64,000 nt of DNA, from assembly GCF_000718015.1 (NCBI RefSeq), contig NZ_JODY01000010.1, positions 1-64,000 of the forward strand. The letters run 5' to 3'. The stretch is from Streptomyces catenulae. Lineage in GTDB: Bacteria; Actinomycetota; Actinomycetes; Streptomycetales; Streptomycetaceae. A program made the translations under genes and the position numbers. Shown here in pieces: positions 26,930-36,628 of this stretch (position 1 is its first letter; the number at the start of each line of letters is the position of its first letter). Below the pieces are notes generated by a model. The model was not told where the DNA came from and made no database searches. It worked only from the letters and a program-made list of their open reading frames with translations.

Positions 26930-28048
26930 ATGACCATGCTGTCGGAACGAATATCTCAGTCCGCCTTCGACGGCTCGCGTCTGCGGGTCGTTCTCCTCCT
27001 GGACCTTCACGACGGTGCCCAGCAGCGATTCCTGGAAGCGTACGAACACCTCTGCAATCAGGTCGCCTCCGTCCCCGGTCACCTCTCCGACCAGCTGTGC
27101 CAGTCCATCGAGAACCCCTCGCAGTGGCTGATCACCAGCGAATGGGAGAGCGCCCCGCCGTTCCTCGCCTGGGTCAACAGCGAGGAGCACGTCGAGATGG
27201 TGCAGCCGCTGCACGGCTGTGTCCGTGACACCCGTTCGCTGCGGTTCAGCGTGATGCGGGAGACGGCGCACGGCGCGGACTCCACCCCCGAGCCCGTCAA
27301 GGGCAATTTCCCCGCCTCCCCCCGCGTCGGCGACGGCATCGTCCGGCACGCCCTGACGTTCACCGTCAAGCCGGGCAGCGAGCCGAAGGTCGCGGAGATC
27401 CTCGCCGGATACACCTCGCCCGAGGCGCGGGTCGACGACACCACCCGGTTGCTGCGCACCACCCTCTTCCTGCACGGCAACCGCGTGGTCCGCGCCGTCG
27501 AGGTGCAGGGCGACCTGGTCGCCGCGCTGCGGTACATCGCCCAGCAGCCGGAGATCCGGCGGGTCGAGGAGGCCATCAACCCGTACCTGGAGCAGGACCG
27601 GGACCTGTCGGACCCGAACTCGGCGCGGATGTTCTTCACCCGCGCCGCCCTGCCCGCCGTGCACCATGTGGCGGCCGGAGCGGCGACGCCCGCCGAGGTC
27701 TCCCGCCACGCGCTGTTCTACCCGGCCCGGGAGGGCTGCGGGATGGCGCTGGCGCGGCTGCTGGCGCAGCAGGACGAGGCGGCGGCCGGTGACCCGGCGA
27801 GCCCCGTCGCCGCCAGCACCGTCTTCCAGCGCGACGACGTCGTCGTCCGCCTCGTCGACCTGACCGCTCCCCCGGAGCGCGACCCGGCGGCGGTGCTCGG
27901 GGTGCGCGGCCCCCGTAAGACCGATGTGCTGCGGCGGCTGCTGGACACCGGGGAGGCCGGTGAGCTGTCCGACGACCGCGAGCTGGCCCGGTTCCTCGCC
28001 CGCTGCGACATGCGGCTCATCACCGACCGCCGGTCCCCGCGGTCCTGA
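26930..28048 (+). CDS. whiEI: SchA/CurD-domain protein (WhiE I-like)
   Basis: The first gene of the spore-pigment operon, 372 residues. The N-terminal 110 residues ([48 protein letters not shown]) look like an antibiotic-biosynthesis-monooxygenase (ABM) ferredoxin-like domain. The rest ([21 protein letters not shown] onward, with a second [19 protein letters not shown] repeat) matches the SchA/CurD domain found only with spore-pigment and curamycin-type clusters. The biochemical role is unresolved. A second in-frame ATG at 26936 fits the AAGGAG spacing about as well as the one chosen. Confidence 0.85.
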   Translation: MTMLSERISQSAFDGSRLRVVLLLDLHDGAQQRFLEAYEHLCNQVASVPGHLSDQLCQSIENPSQWLITSEWESAPPFLAWVNSEEHVEMVQPLHGCVRDTRSLRFSVMRETAHGADSTPEPVKGNFPASPRVGDGIVRHALTFTVKPGSEPKVAEILAGYTSPEARVDDTTRLLRTTLFLHGNRVVRAVEVQGDLVAALRYIAQQPEIRRVEEAINPYLEQDRDLSDPNSARMFFTRAALPAVHHVAAGAATPAEVSRHALFYPAREGCGMALARLLAQQDEAAAGDPASPVAASTVFQRDDVVVRLVDLTAPPERDPAAVLGVRGPRKTDVLRRLLDTGEAGELSDDRELARFLARCDMRLITDRRSPRS

Positions 28049-28125
28049 CCGCACCGGCCCGCCGCCCGCCGCCACGCGGTCGGGGCGGCGCCCACACCAT
28101 CCCGCACACCTGGAGGAAGACAGCC

Positions 28126-28569
28126 ATGAGCACCCACCGCCCACGCATCGTGGACCTCGGCGAGACGCAGCCCAACCGCCGGCGCGGAGGTGATCTGCGC
28201 GCGATGCTGACGCCCAGCGCGGTCGGCGCCACCAGCGGCTTCATGGGCATGGCCCTCGTCGAGCCGGGCGAGCGCATCGGCGAGCACTACCACCCCTACT
28301 CCGAGGAGTTCGTCTACGTCGTGGACGGCGCCCTGGAGGTCGATCTGGACGACGAGACGTTCTCGCTCGTGCCGGACCAGGCGTTGCTGATCCCGCTCGG
28401 GATGCGGCACCGCTTCCGCAACGTCGGGGACGTCCAGGCGCGGATGGTGTTCCATCTGGGCCCGCTGGCGCCGCGTCCGGAACTCGGCCATGTCGACACC
28501 GAGGTCACGGAGGTGTCCGCAGCAGGTGCGCAGGCCGGCCCACCCGAACGAACGGAGGCGGTTTCATGA
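28126..28569 (+). CDS. whiEII: Cupin protein of the spore-pigment cluster (WhiE II-like)
   Basis: A 147-residue single-domain cupin: [31 protein letters not shown] carries the H-x-H...E metal-ligand motif, and [17 protein letters not shown] carries the second-motif His. It is probably a metal-binding tailoring enzyme or cyclisation helper for the nascent polyketide. The ribosome-binding site GGAGGAAG precedes the ATG. The stop overlaps the KS-alpha start (ATGA, 28566-28569), so it is translationally coupled to the minimal PKS. Confidence 0.87.
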   Translation: MSTHRPRIVDLGETQPNRRRGGDLRAMLTPSAVGATSGFMGMALVEPGERIGEHYHPYSEEFVYVVDGALEVDLDDETFSLVPDQALLIPLGMRHRFRNVGDVQARMVFHLGPLAPRPELGHVDTEVTEVSAAGAQAGPPERTEAVS

Positions 28570-29834
28570 CGCGCCGTGTCGCGGTCACCGGCATGGGGAT
28601 CGTGGCGCCGGGCGGGGTGGGGGTCCCGGCCTTCTGGGACCTGCTCTCCGCCGGGCGCACGGCGACCCGGGCGATCTCGCTCTTCGACGCGACGGGGTTC
28701 CGTTCCCGGATCGCCGCCGAGTGCGACTTCGACCCGGTGGCGCTCGGCCTGAACGGCGAGCAGATCGCCCGCTCGGACCGGTACATCCAGTTCGCGCTGG
28801 TCGCCGCCGCCGAGGCGCTGCGCGACGCCGGTCTGGACATGGCGGCGCAGGACCCGTGGCGGGTCGGGGTGTCCCTGGGCACCGCGGTCGGCGGCACCAC
28901 CCGGCTGGAGAACGACTATGTGGCGGTCAGCGCCGCCGGCTCCCGCTGGGACGTCGACCACCGGCCGTCCGGGCGGTACCTGGAGCGGGCGTTCGCGCCC
29001 AGTTCGCTGGCGTCCGCGGTGGCCGAGGAGGTGGGCGCCCACGGGCCGGTGCAGACCGTGTCCACGGGCTGCACCTCCGGTCTGGACGCGATCGGGTACG
29101 CCTTCCAGTCGATCGAGGAGGGCCGGGCCGATGTGTGCGTCGCGGGCGCGTCGGACTCCCCCATCTCCCCGATCACGGTGGCGTGCTTCGACGCGATCAA
29201 GGCGACCTCGGCCAACAACGACGACCCCGAGCACGCCTCGCGGCCGTTCGACGCGCACCGCGACGGCTTCGTGATGGGTGAGGGCGGCGCCGTCCTCGTC
29301 CTGGAGGAGCTGGCGCACGCGCGGGCCCGCGGCGCCACCGTGCACTGCGTCATCGGCGGCTACGCGACCTTCGGGAACGCGTACCACATGACGGGGCTGA
29401 CCCAGGAGGGCCTGGAGATGGCCGAGGCGATCAACCACGCCCTCGACCACGCCCGGCTCGACGCCTCGGCGGTCGACTACGTCAACGCGCACGGGTCGGG
29501 CACCAAGCAGAACGACCGGCACGAGACCGCCGCGGTCAAACGGTCCCTGGGGGCGCACGCCCGCAAGGTGCCGATGAGCTCCATCAAGTCGATGGTGGGC
29601 CATTCGCTGGGCGCGATCGGCGCGATCGAGATCGTCGCGTCGGTGCTGGCGCTGACCCATCAGGTGGTGCCGCCCACCGCCAACTACGAGACGCCGGACC
29701 CGGAGTGCGACCTGGACTACGTCCCGCGGACCGCCCGGGAGGCCCGGCTGCGGTCCGTGCTGTCGGTCGGCAGCGGATTCGGCGGCTTCCAGTCCGCCGT
29801 GGTCCTGACCGACCCGGGAGGGAGAGCGTCATGA
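28566..29834 (+). CDS. whiEIII: Ketosynthase alpha, spore-pigment minimal PKS
   Basis: Beta-ketoacyl synthase of a type II PKS, 422 residues. With its chain-length-factor partner and ACP it condenses malonyl units into a long poly-beta-ketone. The active-site Cys169 is in [16 protein letters not shown], and catalytic His residues are in [15 protein letters not shown] and [34 protein letters not shown] is the usual interdomain motif. It is coupled by ATGA overlaps to the cupin gene before it and the chain-length factor after it. Confidence 0.96.
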   Translation: MTRRVAVTGMGIVAPGGVGVPAFWDLLSAGRTATRAISLFDATGFRSRIAAECDFDPVALGLNGEQIARSDRYIQFALVAAAEALRDAGLDMAAQDPWRVGVSLGTAVGGTTRLENDYVAVSAAGSRWDVDHRPSGRYLERAFAPSSLASAVAEEVGAHGPVQTVSTGCTSGLDAIGYAFQSIEEGRADVCVAGASDSPISPITVACFDAIKATSANNDDPEHASRPFDAHRDGFVMGEGGAVLVLEELAHARARGATVHCVIGGYATFGNAYHMTGLTQEGLEMAEAINHALDHARLDASAVDYVNAHGSGTKQNDRHETAAVKRSLGAHARKVPMSSIKSMVGHSLGAIGAIEIVASVLALTHQVVPPTANYETPDPECDLDYVPRTAREARLRSVLSVGSGFGGFQSAVVLTDPGGRAS

Positions 29835-31078
29835 GCGCAGGTGAGCAACGCCGCTGCGCCGTCACCGGCATCGGTGTGGTGGCCCCCAACGGCACCGGCA
29901 CCGAACCGTTCTGGAAGGCGACCCGGGAGGGCATCAGCGTCCTGGACCGCGTCACCCGCGAGGGCTGCGGGCAGCTGCCGCTGAAGGTGGCCGGCGAGGT
30001 CCGGGACTTCGACCCCGGCGGGCTGGTGGAGGAGCGGTTCCTGGTCCAGACGGACCGCTTCACGCACTTCGCGATGGCGGCGGCGGACCTCGCGCTGGAG
30101 GACGCCGGGCTGGTGCCCGACGACGACCGCTCGCCGTTCGCGGTGGGCGTGGTGACCGCCGCGGGCTCCGGCGGCGGCGAGTTCGGCCAGCGGGAGCTGC
30201 AGCAGCTGTGGGGCAAGAGCCCGCGCCATGTGGGGCCGTACCAGTCGATCGCGTGGTTCTACGCGGCGAGCACCGGTCAGGTCTCCATCCGCGGCGGCTT
30301 CAAGGGGCCGTGCGGGGTGGTGGCGAGCGACGAGGCCGGTGGTCTGGACGCGCTGGCGCACGCCGCCCGCACCCTCGCGCGCGGCACCGACGCCGTGGTC
30401 GTGGGCGCCGCGGAGGCGCCGCTCGCGCCGTACTCGATCGTCTGCCAGCTCGGGTATCAGGACCTCAGCCTGGTGCCCGACCCGGACCGCGCCTACCGGC
30501 CGTTCACCTCCCGGGCCTGCGGGTTCGTGCCTGCCGAGGGCGGCGCGATGCTCGTCGTCGAGGAGGAGCGGACGGCGCGGGAGCGGGGCGCCGCGGTGCG
30601 TGCGGTGGTGGCCGGGCACGGGGCGACGTTCACCGGCGCGTCCCGGTGGGCGGAGTCCCGGGCCGGGCTGGCGCGGGCGATCGAGGTCGCGTTGGCGGCG
30701 GCCGACTGTGCGCCGGAGGAGATCGATGTGGTCTTCGCCGACGCGCTGGGCGTTCCGGCGGCCGACCGTGCCGAGGCGCTGGCGCTCGCCGACGCGCTCG
30801 GCGGGCACGCGGCGCGGGTGCCGGTGACCGCGCCCAAGACCGGGACGGGGCGGGCGTACTGCGGCGCCCCGGTCCTGGACACGGCGGCGGCGGTGCTGTC
30901 CCTGGAGCACCAGGTGGTGCCGCCGACGCCGAACGTCGTGGACGTCTGCCACGACCTGGACGTGGTGACCGGCTGGGCGCGCCCCGCCGAACTGCGCACC
31001 GCGCTCGTCCTGAGCCGGGGGCTGATGGGTTCCAACGCGGCGCTGGTGCTGCGGCGGGCCGACGGCTCCCCCTCATGA
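29831..31078 (+). CDS. whiEIV: Chain-length factor (KS beta), spore-pigment PKS
   Basis: A 415-residue KS-like protein that pairs with KS-alpha and sets polyketide length. It lacks the nucleophilic Cys: the aligned segment reads [17 protein letters not shown], with Glu where KS-alpha has Cys and where many antibiotic chain-length factors have Gln. The second His motif is also altered ([18 protein letters not shown]). It overlaps KS-alpha by 4 bases; a 14-base gap with AGGAG separates it from the ACP. Confidence 0.95.
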   Translation: MSAGEQRRCAVTGIGVVAPNGTGTEPFWKATREGISVLDRVTREGCGQLPLKVAGEVRDFDPGGLVEERFLVQTDRFTHFAMAAADLALEDAGLVPDDDRSPFAVGVVTAAGSGGGEFGQRELQQLWGKSPRHVGPYQSIAWFYAASTGQVSIRGGFKGPCGVVASDEAGGLDALAHAARTLARGTDAVVVGAAEAPLAPYSIVCQLGYQDLSLVPDPDRAYRPFTSRACGFVPAEGGAMLVVEEERTARERGAAVRAVVAGHGATFTGASRWAESRAGLARAIEVALAAADCAPEEIDVVFADALGVPAADRAEALALADALGGHAARVPVTAPKTGTGRAYCGAPVLDTAAAVLSLEHQVVPPTPNVVDVCHDLDVVTGWARPAELRTALVLSRGLMGSNAALVLRRADGSPS

Positions 31079-31092
31079 GAAGGAGAACTGCC

Positions 31093-31828
<736 letters not shown>

Positions 31829-31888
31829 CGGGCCGCCGCCCCACGTTCGCCACGCCGCCTTCGGGGCGGCGGGAAAGGTGTCTGACCG

Positions 31889-32221
31889 ATGCACCACGCA
31901 CTGATCGTCGCCCGGATGTCCCCGGAGTCGGCGCCGAAGATCGCGGATGTGTTCGCCGCGTCCGACCGGACGGAGTTGCCGCATCTGGTCGGCGTCACCC
32001 GGCGGACGCTGTTCCAGTTCGGCGACGTGTATCTGCACCTCATCGAGTCGGAGCAGCCGCCCGGGCCGGAGATCGCCAAGGTGACCTCGCACCCGGAGTT
32101 CCGTGCCATCAGCGACCGGCTGTCGTCGTTCGTCAGCCCGTACGACCCGGAGACCTGGCACGGGCCGAAGGATGCGATGGCCCATCAGTTCTACCGGTGG
32201 GAGCGCGACGGGCTGGGCTGA
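31889..32221 (+). CDS. whiEVII: TcmI-family polyketide cyclase (WhiE VII-like)
   Basis: A 110-residue ferredoxin-like-fold cyclase of the TcmI family that closes later rings. Signature segments are MHHALIVARMSPESAPKIADVFAASD, LPHLVGVTRRTLFQFGDVYLHLIE and a C-terminal FYRWERDG. It is the last gene of the rightward pigment operon and is followed by a 19-bp-stem terminator. The 60-base gap to the preceding cyclase holds its GAAAGG site. Confidence 0.92.
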   Translation: MHHALIVARMSPESAPKIADVFAASDRTELPHLVGVTRRTLFQFGDVYLHLIESEQPPGPEIAKVTSHPEFRAISDRLSSFVSPYDPETWHGPKDAMAHQFYRWERDGLG

Positions 32222-32239
32222 CCGGTCGCCGTCGCCGCA

Positions 32240-32280
32240 ACGGGCCGCCCGCCGGGGAAGTTCCCCGGCGGGCGGCCCGT
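32240..32280. terminator. Strong bidirectional terminator of the pigment operon
   Basis: A perfect 19-bp stem (32240-32258 with 32262-32280) with a 3-base loop lies between the convergent cyclase and O-methyltransferase genes. Confidence 0.85.
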
Positions 32281-32301
32281 TGTCGTGGCGGCGCGCCCGC
32301 G

Positions 32302-33360
32302 TCAGAGCGGGACGGTGCACTCGAAGGCGTGCAGATACGGGTTGACCTCCAGGATGTCGTGGAGCACCAGCCCCGCCTCGGTGACCCGGCGGACCAGGCT
32401 CTCCTTGGTGTGCTTGGCGCCGCCGACGTTGAGGAGCAGCAGCAGGTCCATGGCGGTGGTGAACCGCATCGACGGGCTGTCGTCGACGAGGTTCTCGATG
32501 ACGATGACGCGGGCGCCGGGGGCGGCGGCGTCCAGGACGTTCCGCAGGGTGCGGCGGGTGGACTCGTCGTCCCACTCCAGGATGTTCTTGATGAGGTAGG
32601 TGTCGGCGCGGACCGGGATGGCGGTGCGGCAGTCGCCGGGGACGACGGTGGCGCGGTCGGCGAGGGGTCCGCCGTCGCGCAGCCGCGGGTCGGCTCCGGC
32701 GACGACCGCGGGGAGGTCGACGAGGGTGCCCTCCAGGTGCGGGTGCTTCTCCAGGAGGGCGGCGAGGACATGGCCCTGGCCGCCGCCGATGTCGGCGACG
32801 GTGGTGGCGTCGGAGAGGTCGAGGAGGGCCGCGACGTCCTGGGCGGACTGTCGGCTGGAGGTGGTCATGGCCCGGTCGAAGATCTGCGCGGAGTCGCGGG
32901 CGTCCTGGTGGAGGTAGGTGAAGAAGTCCTTGCCGTAGAGGGTGTCGAAGACGTCGCGGCCGGAGCGGACCGCCTGGTCGAGGAGGGGCCAGGCCGCCCA
33001 GGTCCACGGTTCGGTGCACCACAGGGAGATGTGGCGGAGGCTGTGCGCGGTGTCGTCGCGCAGCAGACGGGACATCTCGGTGTGGGCGAAGGTGTTCTCC
33101 TCCGTCTCGGTGAAGATGCCGTAGCAGGTCAGGGCGCGCAGCAGACGGGCGAGGGGCCGGGGTTCGGTGCGGACCGCGGCGGCGAGTTCCTCGGCGGTGG
33201 CCGGGGTGTCGCCCAGGGCGTCGGCGACGCCGAGCCGGGCGGCGGCGCGGACGGCGGCGGCGGGCGCGGCGCCGAAGATGATCTCCCGGAGCCGCATCGC
33301 CGCCTGCGGTGCGGACGGCTGCTCCGCGGGGGTCTGAGGTGGGTCGCTGAGGGTGGTCAT
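32302..33360 (-). CDS. SAM-dependent O-methyltransferase, 352 aa
   Basis: A methyltransferase of the small-molecule O-methyltransferase (TcmN C-terminal / hydroxyneurosporene) family. It has an N-terminal helical dimerisation domain (LREIIFGAAPAAAVRAAARLG, with the PATAEELAAAV winged-helix part) and a Rossmann domain with SAM motif I VADIGGGQGHVLAALLE, followed by DLPAVVAGA and the catalytic-region LIKNILEWDDE. Its place directly after the pigment operon on the opposite strand suggests it decorates the spore pigment; related genes accompany some whiE-type clusters. It lies 37 bases downstream of the beta-helix gene on the same strand, so the two may be co-transcribed. Confidence 0.82.
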   Translation of the reverse strand: MTTLSDPPQTPAEQPSAPQAAMRLREIIFGAAPAAAVRAAARLGVADALGDTPATAEELAAAVRTEPRPLARLLRALTCYGIFTETEENTFAHTEMSRLLRDDTAHSLRHISLWCTEPWTWAAWPLLDQAVRSGRDVFDTLYGKDFFTYLHQDARDSAQIFDRAMTTSSRQSAQDVAALLDLSDATTVADIGGGQGHVLAALLEKHPHLEGTLVDLPAVVAGADPRLRDGGPLADRATVVPGDCRTAIPVRADTYLIKNILEWDDESTRRTLRNVLDAAAPGARVIVIENLVDDSPSMRFTTAMDLLLLLNVGGAKHTKESLVRRVTEAGLVLHDILEVNPYLHAFECTVPL

Positions 33361-33397
33361 GGAGTCTCGTCTCTCCTGGTGAGGTGGGGCGCGCGGA

Positions 33398-34453
33398 TCA
33401 GCACAGGCCCGCGGGCTGCGAGGTGCGGCAGGTGTTGCGGGTGAAGTGGTTGCTGGTGGCGGTGTCGCGGTTGGCGAGGTCGGGCTTGTTGCCGAGCAGG
33501 ACGTTGCCGCTGACCTCGTTCCGTTCGTTGCGGACGCCGACGAAGCTGTGGAAGAGGACGACGCCTCCGGCCAGCGGGGAGTCGCCGACGTTGTCGCGGA
33601 CGAGGTTGCCGGTGACCTGGGTGCCCTCGGCGCCGGTGAGGACGATGCCGACGCCCTGGAGGGCGGGCAGCCGCTTGGTGGCGGCGCACTTCCTGGTGTT
33701 CTGCGAGACGTTGTTCTCGCGGACGGTCAGATCGCCGCCGCGGGGGCGGGACTCGTCGCCGACGACGAAGACGCCGCTGCAGTTGCCGGTGATGTCGTTG
33801 AGGGCGATGTCGAGGTGGCGGACGCGGCGGGCGGTGATGCCGATGCGGTTGCCGGTGACGGTGTTGCCGCGGATGTCGGTGCCGAGGGTGTCGAGGGCGC
33901 CGCCCTCCTGGTCCACGGTGTTGGCGAGGAAGATCCCGGCGTCGCCGTTGCCGGTGGCGGTGTTGCCGCGTACCGAGGCCCGGACGGACTCCTGCTGGGC
34001 GATGCCCCACTGCCCCATGTCGCGGGCGGTGACGTCGCGGACGCTGAGCCGGTCGGTGCCCGAGGCCCAGACACCGCTCTTGCGGAAGCCCTCGACGGTG
34101 AGGGAGCGCAGGGCGACGTCGGCGACGCGGTGGCCGGAGCTGCCCAGGACGCAGATGCCGTTGCCGTCCTTGCCGCAGTCGTTCGCGGCGCGGGTGGCGG
34201 CGGGCCGCAGCACGGTGCGCTCCCCCGCGCCGCGCAGCGTCAGGCCAGGCTTGTCGATGCGGACGCTCTCGCGGTACGTGCCGGGGGCGAGGCGGATGGT
34301 GTCGCCGGGTTTCGCGGCGTCCACGGCCTTCTGGATGGACTCGCCCGGGTGGACGGTGTACGCGTCGTCGGCCTGGCCGGGCGGGGCGGCGGCCACTCCG
34401 GTGACCAGCATCGTGACCAGGCAGCCGGTTGCTGTCAGTTGTCGTTTCACCAT
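33398..34453 (-). CDS. Secreted right-handed beta-helix protein, 351 aa
   Basis: The N-terminus is a Sec-type signal peptide (MVKRQLTATGCLVTMLVTGV...QADD, cleaved near residue 28). The rest is a parallel beta-helix of the NosD/pectate-lyase-like type. The entry is YTVHPGESIQKAVDAAKPGDTIRLAPGTY, then imperfect coils such as NTATGNGDAGIFLANT, NTVTGNRIGITARR and NEVSGNVLLGNKPD. Paired Cys residues (DCGKDGNGIC, and near the end NTCRTSQPAGLC) may form disulfides. No catalytic residues can be named, so it may bind carbohydrate rather than cleave it. It is upstream of, and in line with, the O-methyltransferase gene of the pigment locus. Confidence 0.8.
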   Translation of the reverse strand: MVKRQLTATGCLVTMLVTGVAAAPPGQADDAYTVHPGESIQKAVDAAKPGDTIRLAPGTYRESVRIDKPGLTLRGAGERTVLRPAATRAANDCGKDGNGICVLGSSGHRVADVALRSLTVEGFRKSGVWASGTDRLSVRDVTARDMGQWGIAQQESVRASVRGNTATGNGDAGIFLANTVDQEGGALDTLGTDIRGNTVTGNRIGITARRVRHLDIALNDITGNCSGVFVVGDESRPRGGDLTVRENNVSQNTRKCAATKRLPALQGVGIVLTGAEGTQVTGNLVRDNVGDSPLAGGVVLFHSFVGVRNERNEVSGNVLLGNKPDLANRDTATSNHFTRNTCRTSQPAGLC

Positions 34454-34638
34454 GAGGCGAAGCTATGGGCGCGCGCCGGAGCCCGCCACACGTGGTAACC
34501 CGAGGGGTACGCTCCGTGCGCGACCGGGTGGTGGCGTTCCCCCGGTGGTGGCTCCGGCGGGGCCCGCGCATCATGGAACGGGCCGCCCCGCGGGGCCCGG
34601 CGCCGCGCCCGGCCCCGCCCTTCCCTCAGGAGCCGCGT

Positions 34639-35145
34639 ATGAGCGCCGGAACGGACCTGCTCAGCGATGCCTTCGGCCGGATCCGGGAGACCGTCGAGGA
34701 GGTGGTCACCGGGCTGGGCCCCAAGGAGCTGGCCGCCTCGCCGCACGGCGGCAACCCGGTGGGCTGGCTGGTGTGGCACCTCACCCGGGTGCAGGACGAC
34801 CACATCGCCGACGCGGCCGGGACCGAACAGGTGTGGACGGCGCAGGGCTGGGCGCACCGCTTCGGGCTGACGCTGCCCGCGCACGACACCGGCTACGGCC
34901 ACTCCCGGCGCGAGGTGGCGGCGGTCCACGACCTGACGGCGCTCCAGCTGCTGGGCTACCACGACGCGGTGTACGCGGTGACCCTCCGCTTCGTCGAGGA
35001 TCTCCAGGTCAAGGATCTGACGCAGGTGATCGACCGGTCCTGGGACCCGCCGGTCACCCTCGCCACCCGGCTGATCAGCGTGGTCTCCGACGATCTCCAG
35101 CATGTGGGGCAGGCGGCGTACGCGCGGGGGCTGCTGGGCGGCTGA
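34639..35145 (+). CDS. DinB/mycothiol-dependent-type four-helix protein, 168 aa
   Basis: A DinB-superfamily protein (DUF664-like, mycothiol-dependent maleylpyruvate isomerase or thiol S-transferase fold). The segment GGNPVGWLVWHLTRVQDDHIADAAG supplies the first metal His, and the last helix contains VVSDDLQHVGQAAYARGLL with the second and third ligand positions. The family typically binds a divalent metal and mycothiol. The start at 34639 has an AGGAG site; a longer frame would start at 34573 without one. It is a single gene followed by a bidirectional terminator. Confidence 0.75.
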   Translation: MSAGTDLLSDAFGRIRETVEEVVTGLGPKELAASPHGGNPVGWLVWHLTRVQDDHIADAAGTEQVWTAQGWAHRFGLTLPAHDTGYGHSRREVAAVHDLTALQLLGYHDAVYAVTLRFVEDLQVKDLTQVIDRSWDPPVTLATRLISVVSDDLQHVGQAAYARGLLGG

Positions 35146-35151
35146 GACGGG

Positions 35152-35187
35152 CCGGGCCCGCCGCGGGAGGATCCACGGCGGGCCCGG
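35152..35187. terminator. Bidirectional terminator
   Basis: CCGGGCCCGCCG (35152-35163) pairs perfectly with 35176-35187, between the convergent DinB-like and aminotransferase genes. Confidence 0.75.
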
Positions 35188-35212
35188 TGCACGCCCACGG
35201 GGGGCGGTGGTG

Positions 35213-36493
35213 TCAGCTCTGTGCGGCGGCGGCGCGCTGCTCGTAGCCGACCAGGCGCACGCAGACGGCGAGGCCCTCGATGGCGGCCTCCAGCTCGGCG
35301 AGACCGGGGTAGCTGGGGGCGATACGGATGACGGCGTCGCGCGGGTCGTCGCCGTACGGGTGGGTGGCGCCCGCCGGGGTCAGCACGATGCCCGCCTCGG
35401 CGGCGCGGCGCACGACCTCCTTGGCGCAGCCGTCGGGCACGGTCAGGGTGACGAAGTAGCCGCCCTTGGGCGCGGTCCACCCGGCGAGACCGGTGCCGCC
35501 CAGCTCGGCGTCGAGGATGCGGGCGACGGCGGCGAACTTGGGCTCCAGCAGGGCGCGCTGACGCTCCATGTGGGCGCGGACGCCGTCGGCGTCGCGCAGG
35601 AACATCACATGCCGGAGCTGGTTGATCTTGTCCGGGCCGATCGAGCGCTTGCCGTTGTTGGCGAGCAGCCAGGAGACGTTGGCGGGCGAGGAGCCGAAGA
35701 AGGCGACACCGGCACCGGCCGCGGTGATCTTCGAGGTGGAGCCGAAGACGAACACCCGGTCGGCGTGGCCGCTCTCCGCGCAGGCGGCGAGCACGTCGGC
35801 GATCTGGACCTGCTCGTCGGTGAGGTGGTGGGCGGCGTAGGCGTTGTCCCAGAAGATGCGGAAGTCCGGGGCGGCGGTGGGCATCGCGGCGAGGCGGCGG
35901 ACGGTCTCGTCGCTGTAGACGACGCCGTCGGGGTTGCTGTACTTCGGCACGCACCAGATGCCCTTGACGGCCGGGTCCTCGGCGACGAGGCGCTCGACGG
36001 TGTCCATGTCGGGGCCGTCGGCGGTCATCGGCACCGGGATCATGTCGATGCCGAAGCGCTCGCAGAGCGCGAAGTGGCGGTCGTAGCCGGGGACCGGGCA
36101 GAGGAAGGCGATGCGCTCCTGGTCGACCCAGCGGGACTCGGCGCCGGGCAGGACGCTCAGCAGGGCGTGCACGATGCTGTCGTGCATCAGCTCCAGGCTG
36201 GAGTTTCCGGCGGCGAGGAGCTGCGGGACGGGGACCTGGAGCACATCGGCGAAGATCTCGCGCAGCTCCGGGAGGCCCTGGAGACCGCCGTAGTTGCGGA
36301 CGTCGGTGCCGCTTGCGGCGGTGTGACGGCCGCCGGGCAGGCTGAGCAGGTCCTCGGAGAGGTCGAGCTGCTCGGGGGCCGGCTTGCCGCGGGTCAGGTC
36401 GAGGGCGAGGCCGCGTCCGGCGAGCTCCTTGTAGTCACTCCGTGCCTGGTCAAGGAGCTCGCTGAGGGTGGCGGCGCTCAGCTCGGTGGTCAT
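35213..36493 (-). CDS. Class I/II aminotransferase (Aminotran_MocR type), 426 aa
   Basis: A PLP aminotransferase of the aspartate aminotransferase subgroup Ic, without the GntR DNA-binding domain of MocR regulators. LALDLTRGKPAPEQLDLSEDL is the family start and GGLQGLPELREIFADVL follows. CVPKYSNPDGVVYSDETV contains the substrate-site Asn-Pro, and the Schiff-base Lys lies in VFGSTSKITAAGAGVAFFGS. The C-terminus (RDAVIRIAPSYP) carries the carboxylate-binding Arg. It probably transaminates aspartate or another acidic amino acid. It is a single leftward gene. Confidence 0.85.
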   Translation of the reverse strand: MTTELSAATLSELLDQARSDYKELAGRGLALDLTRGKPAPEQLDLSEDLLSLPGGRHTAASGTDVRNYGGLQGLPELREIFADVLQVPVPQLLAAGNSSLELMHDSIVHALLSVLPGAESRWVDQERIAFLCPVPGYDRHFALCERFGIDMIPVPMTADGPDMDTVERLVAEDPAVKGIWCVPKYSNPDGVVYSDETVRRLAAMPTAAPDFRIFWDNAYAAHHLTDEQVQIADVLAACAESGHADRVFVFGSTSKITAAGAGVAFFGSSPANVSWLLANNGKRSIGPDKINQLRHVMFLRDADGVRAHMERQRALLEPKFAAVARILDAELGGTGLAGWTAPKGGYFVTLTVPDGCAKEVVRRAAEAGIVLTPAGATHPYGDDPRDAVIRIAPSYPGLAELEAAIEGLAVCVRLVGYEQRAAAAQS

Positions 36494-36580
36494 GGTGTTT
36501 CCTCTCGACCGCGATGTTGCCGGGATGGCTCGGCTTGCCCTGAAGAGGATACAAACCGCCGGTCGGGCGGTGGCGGGCGC

Positions 36581-36612
36581 GGTCGGCCGGGGCCCGGGGC
36601 CACCGGCCGACC
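36581..36612 (-). terminator. Terminator of the M28-M1 peptidase unit
   Basis: GGTCGGCCGG (36581-36590) pairs with CCGGCCGACC (36603-36612), 17 bases beyond the M1 stop codon on the minus strand. Confidence 0.65.
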
Positions 36613-36628
36613 ACCGCCCGCCGGTGCG

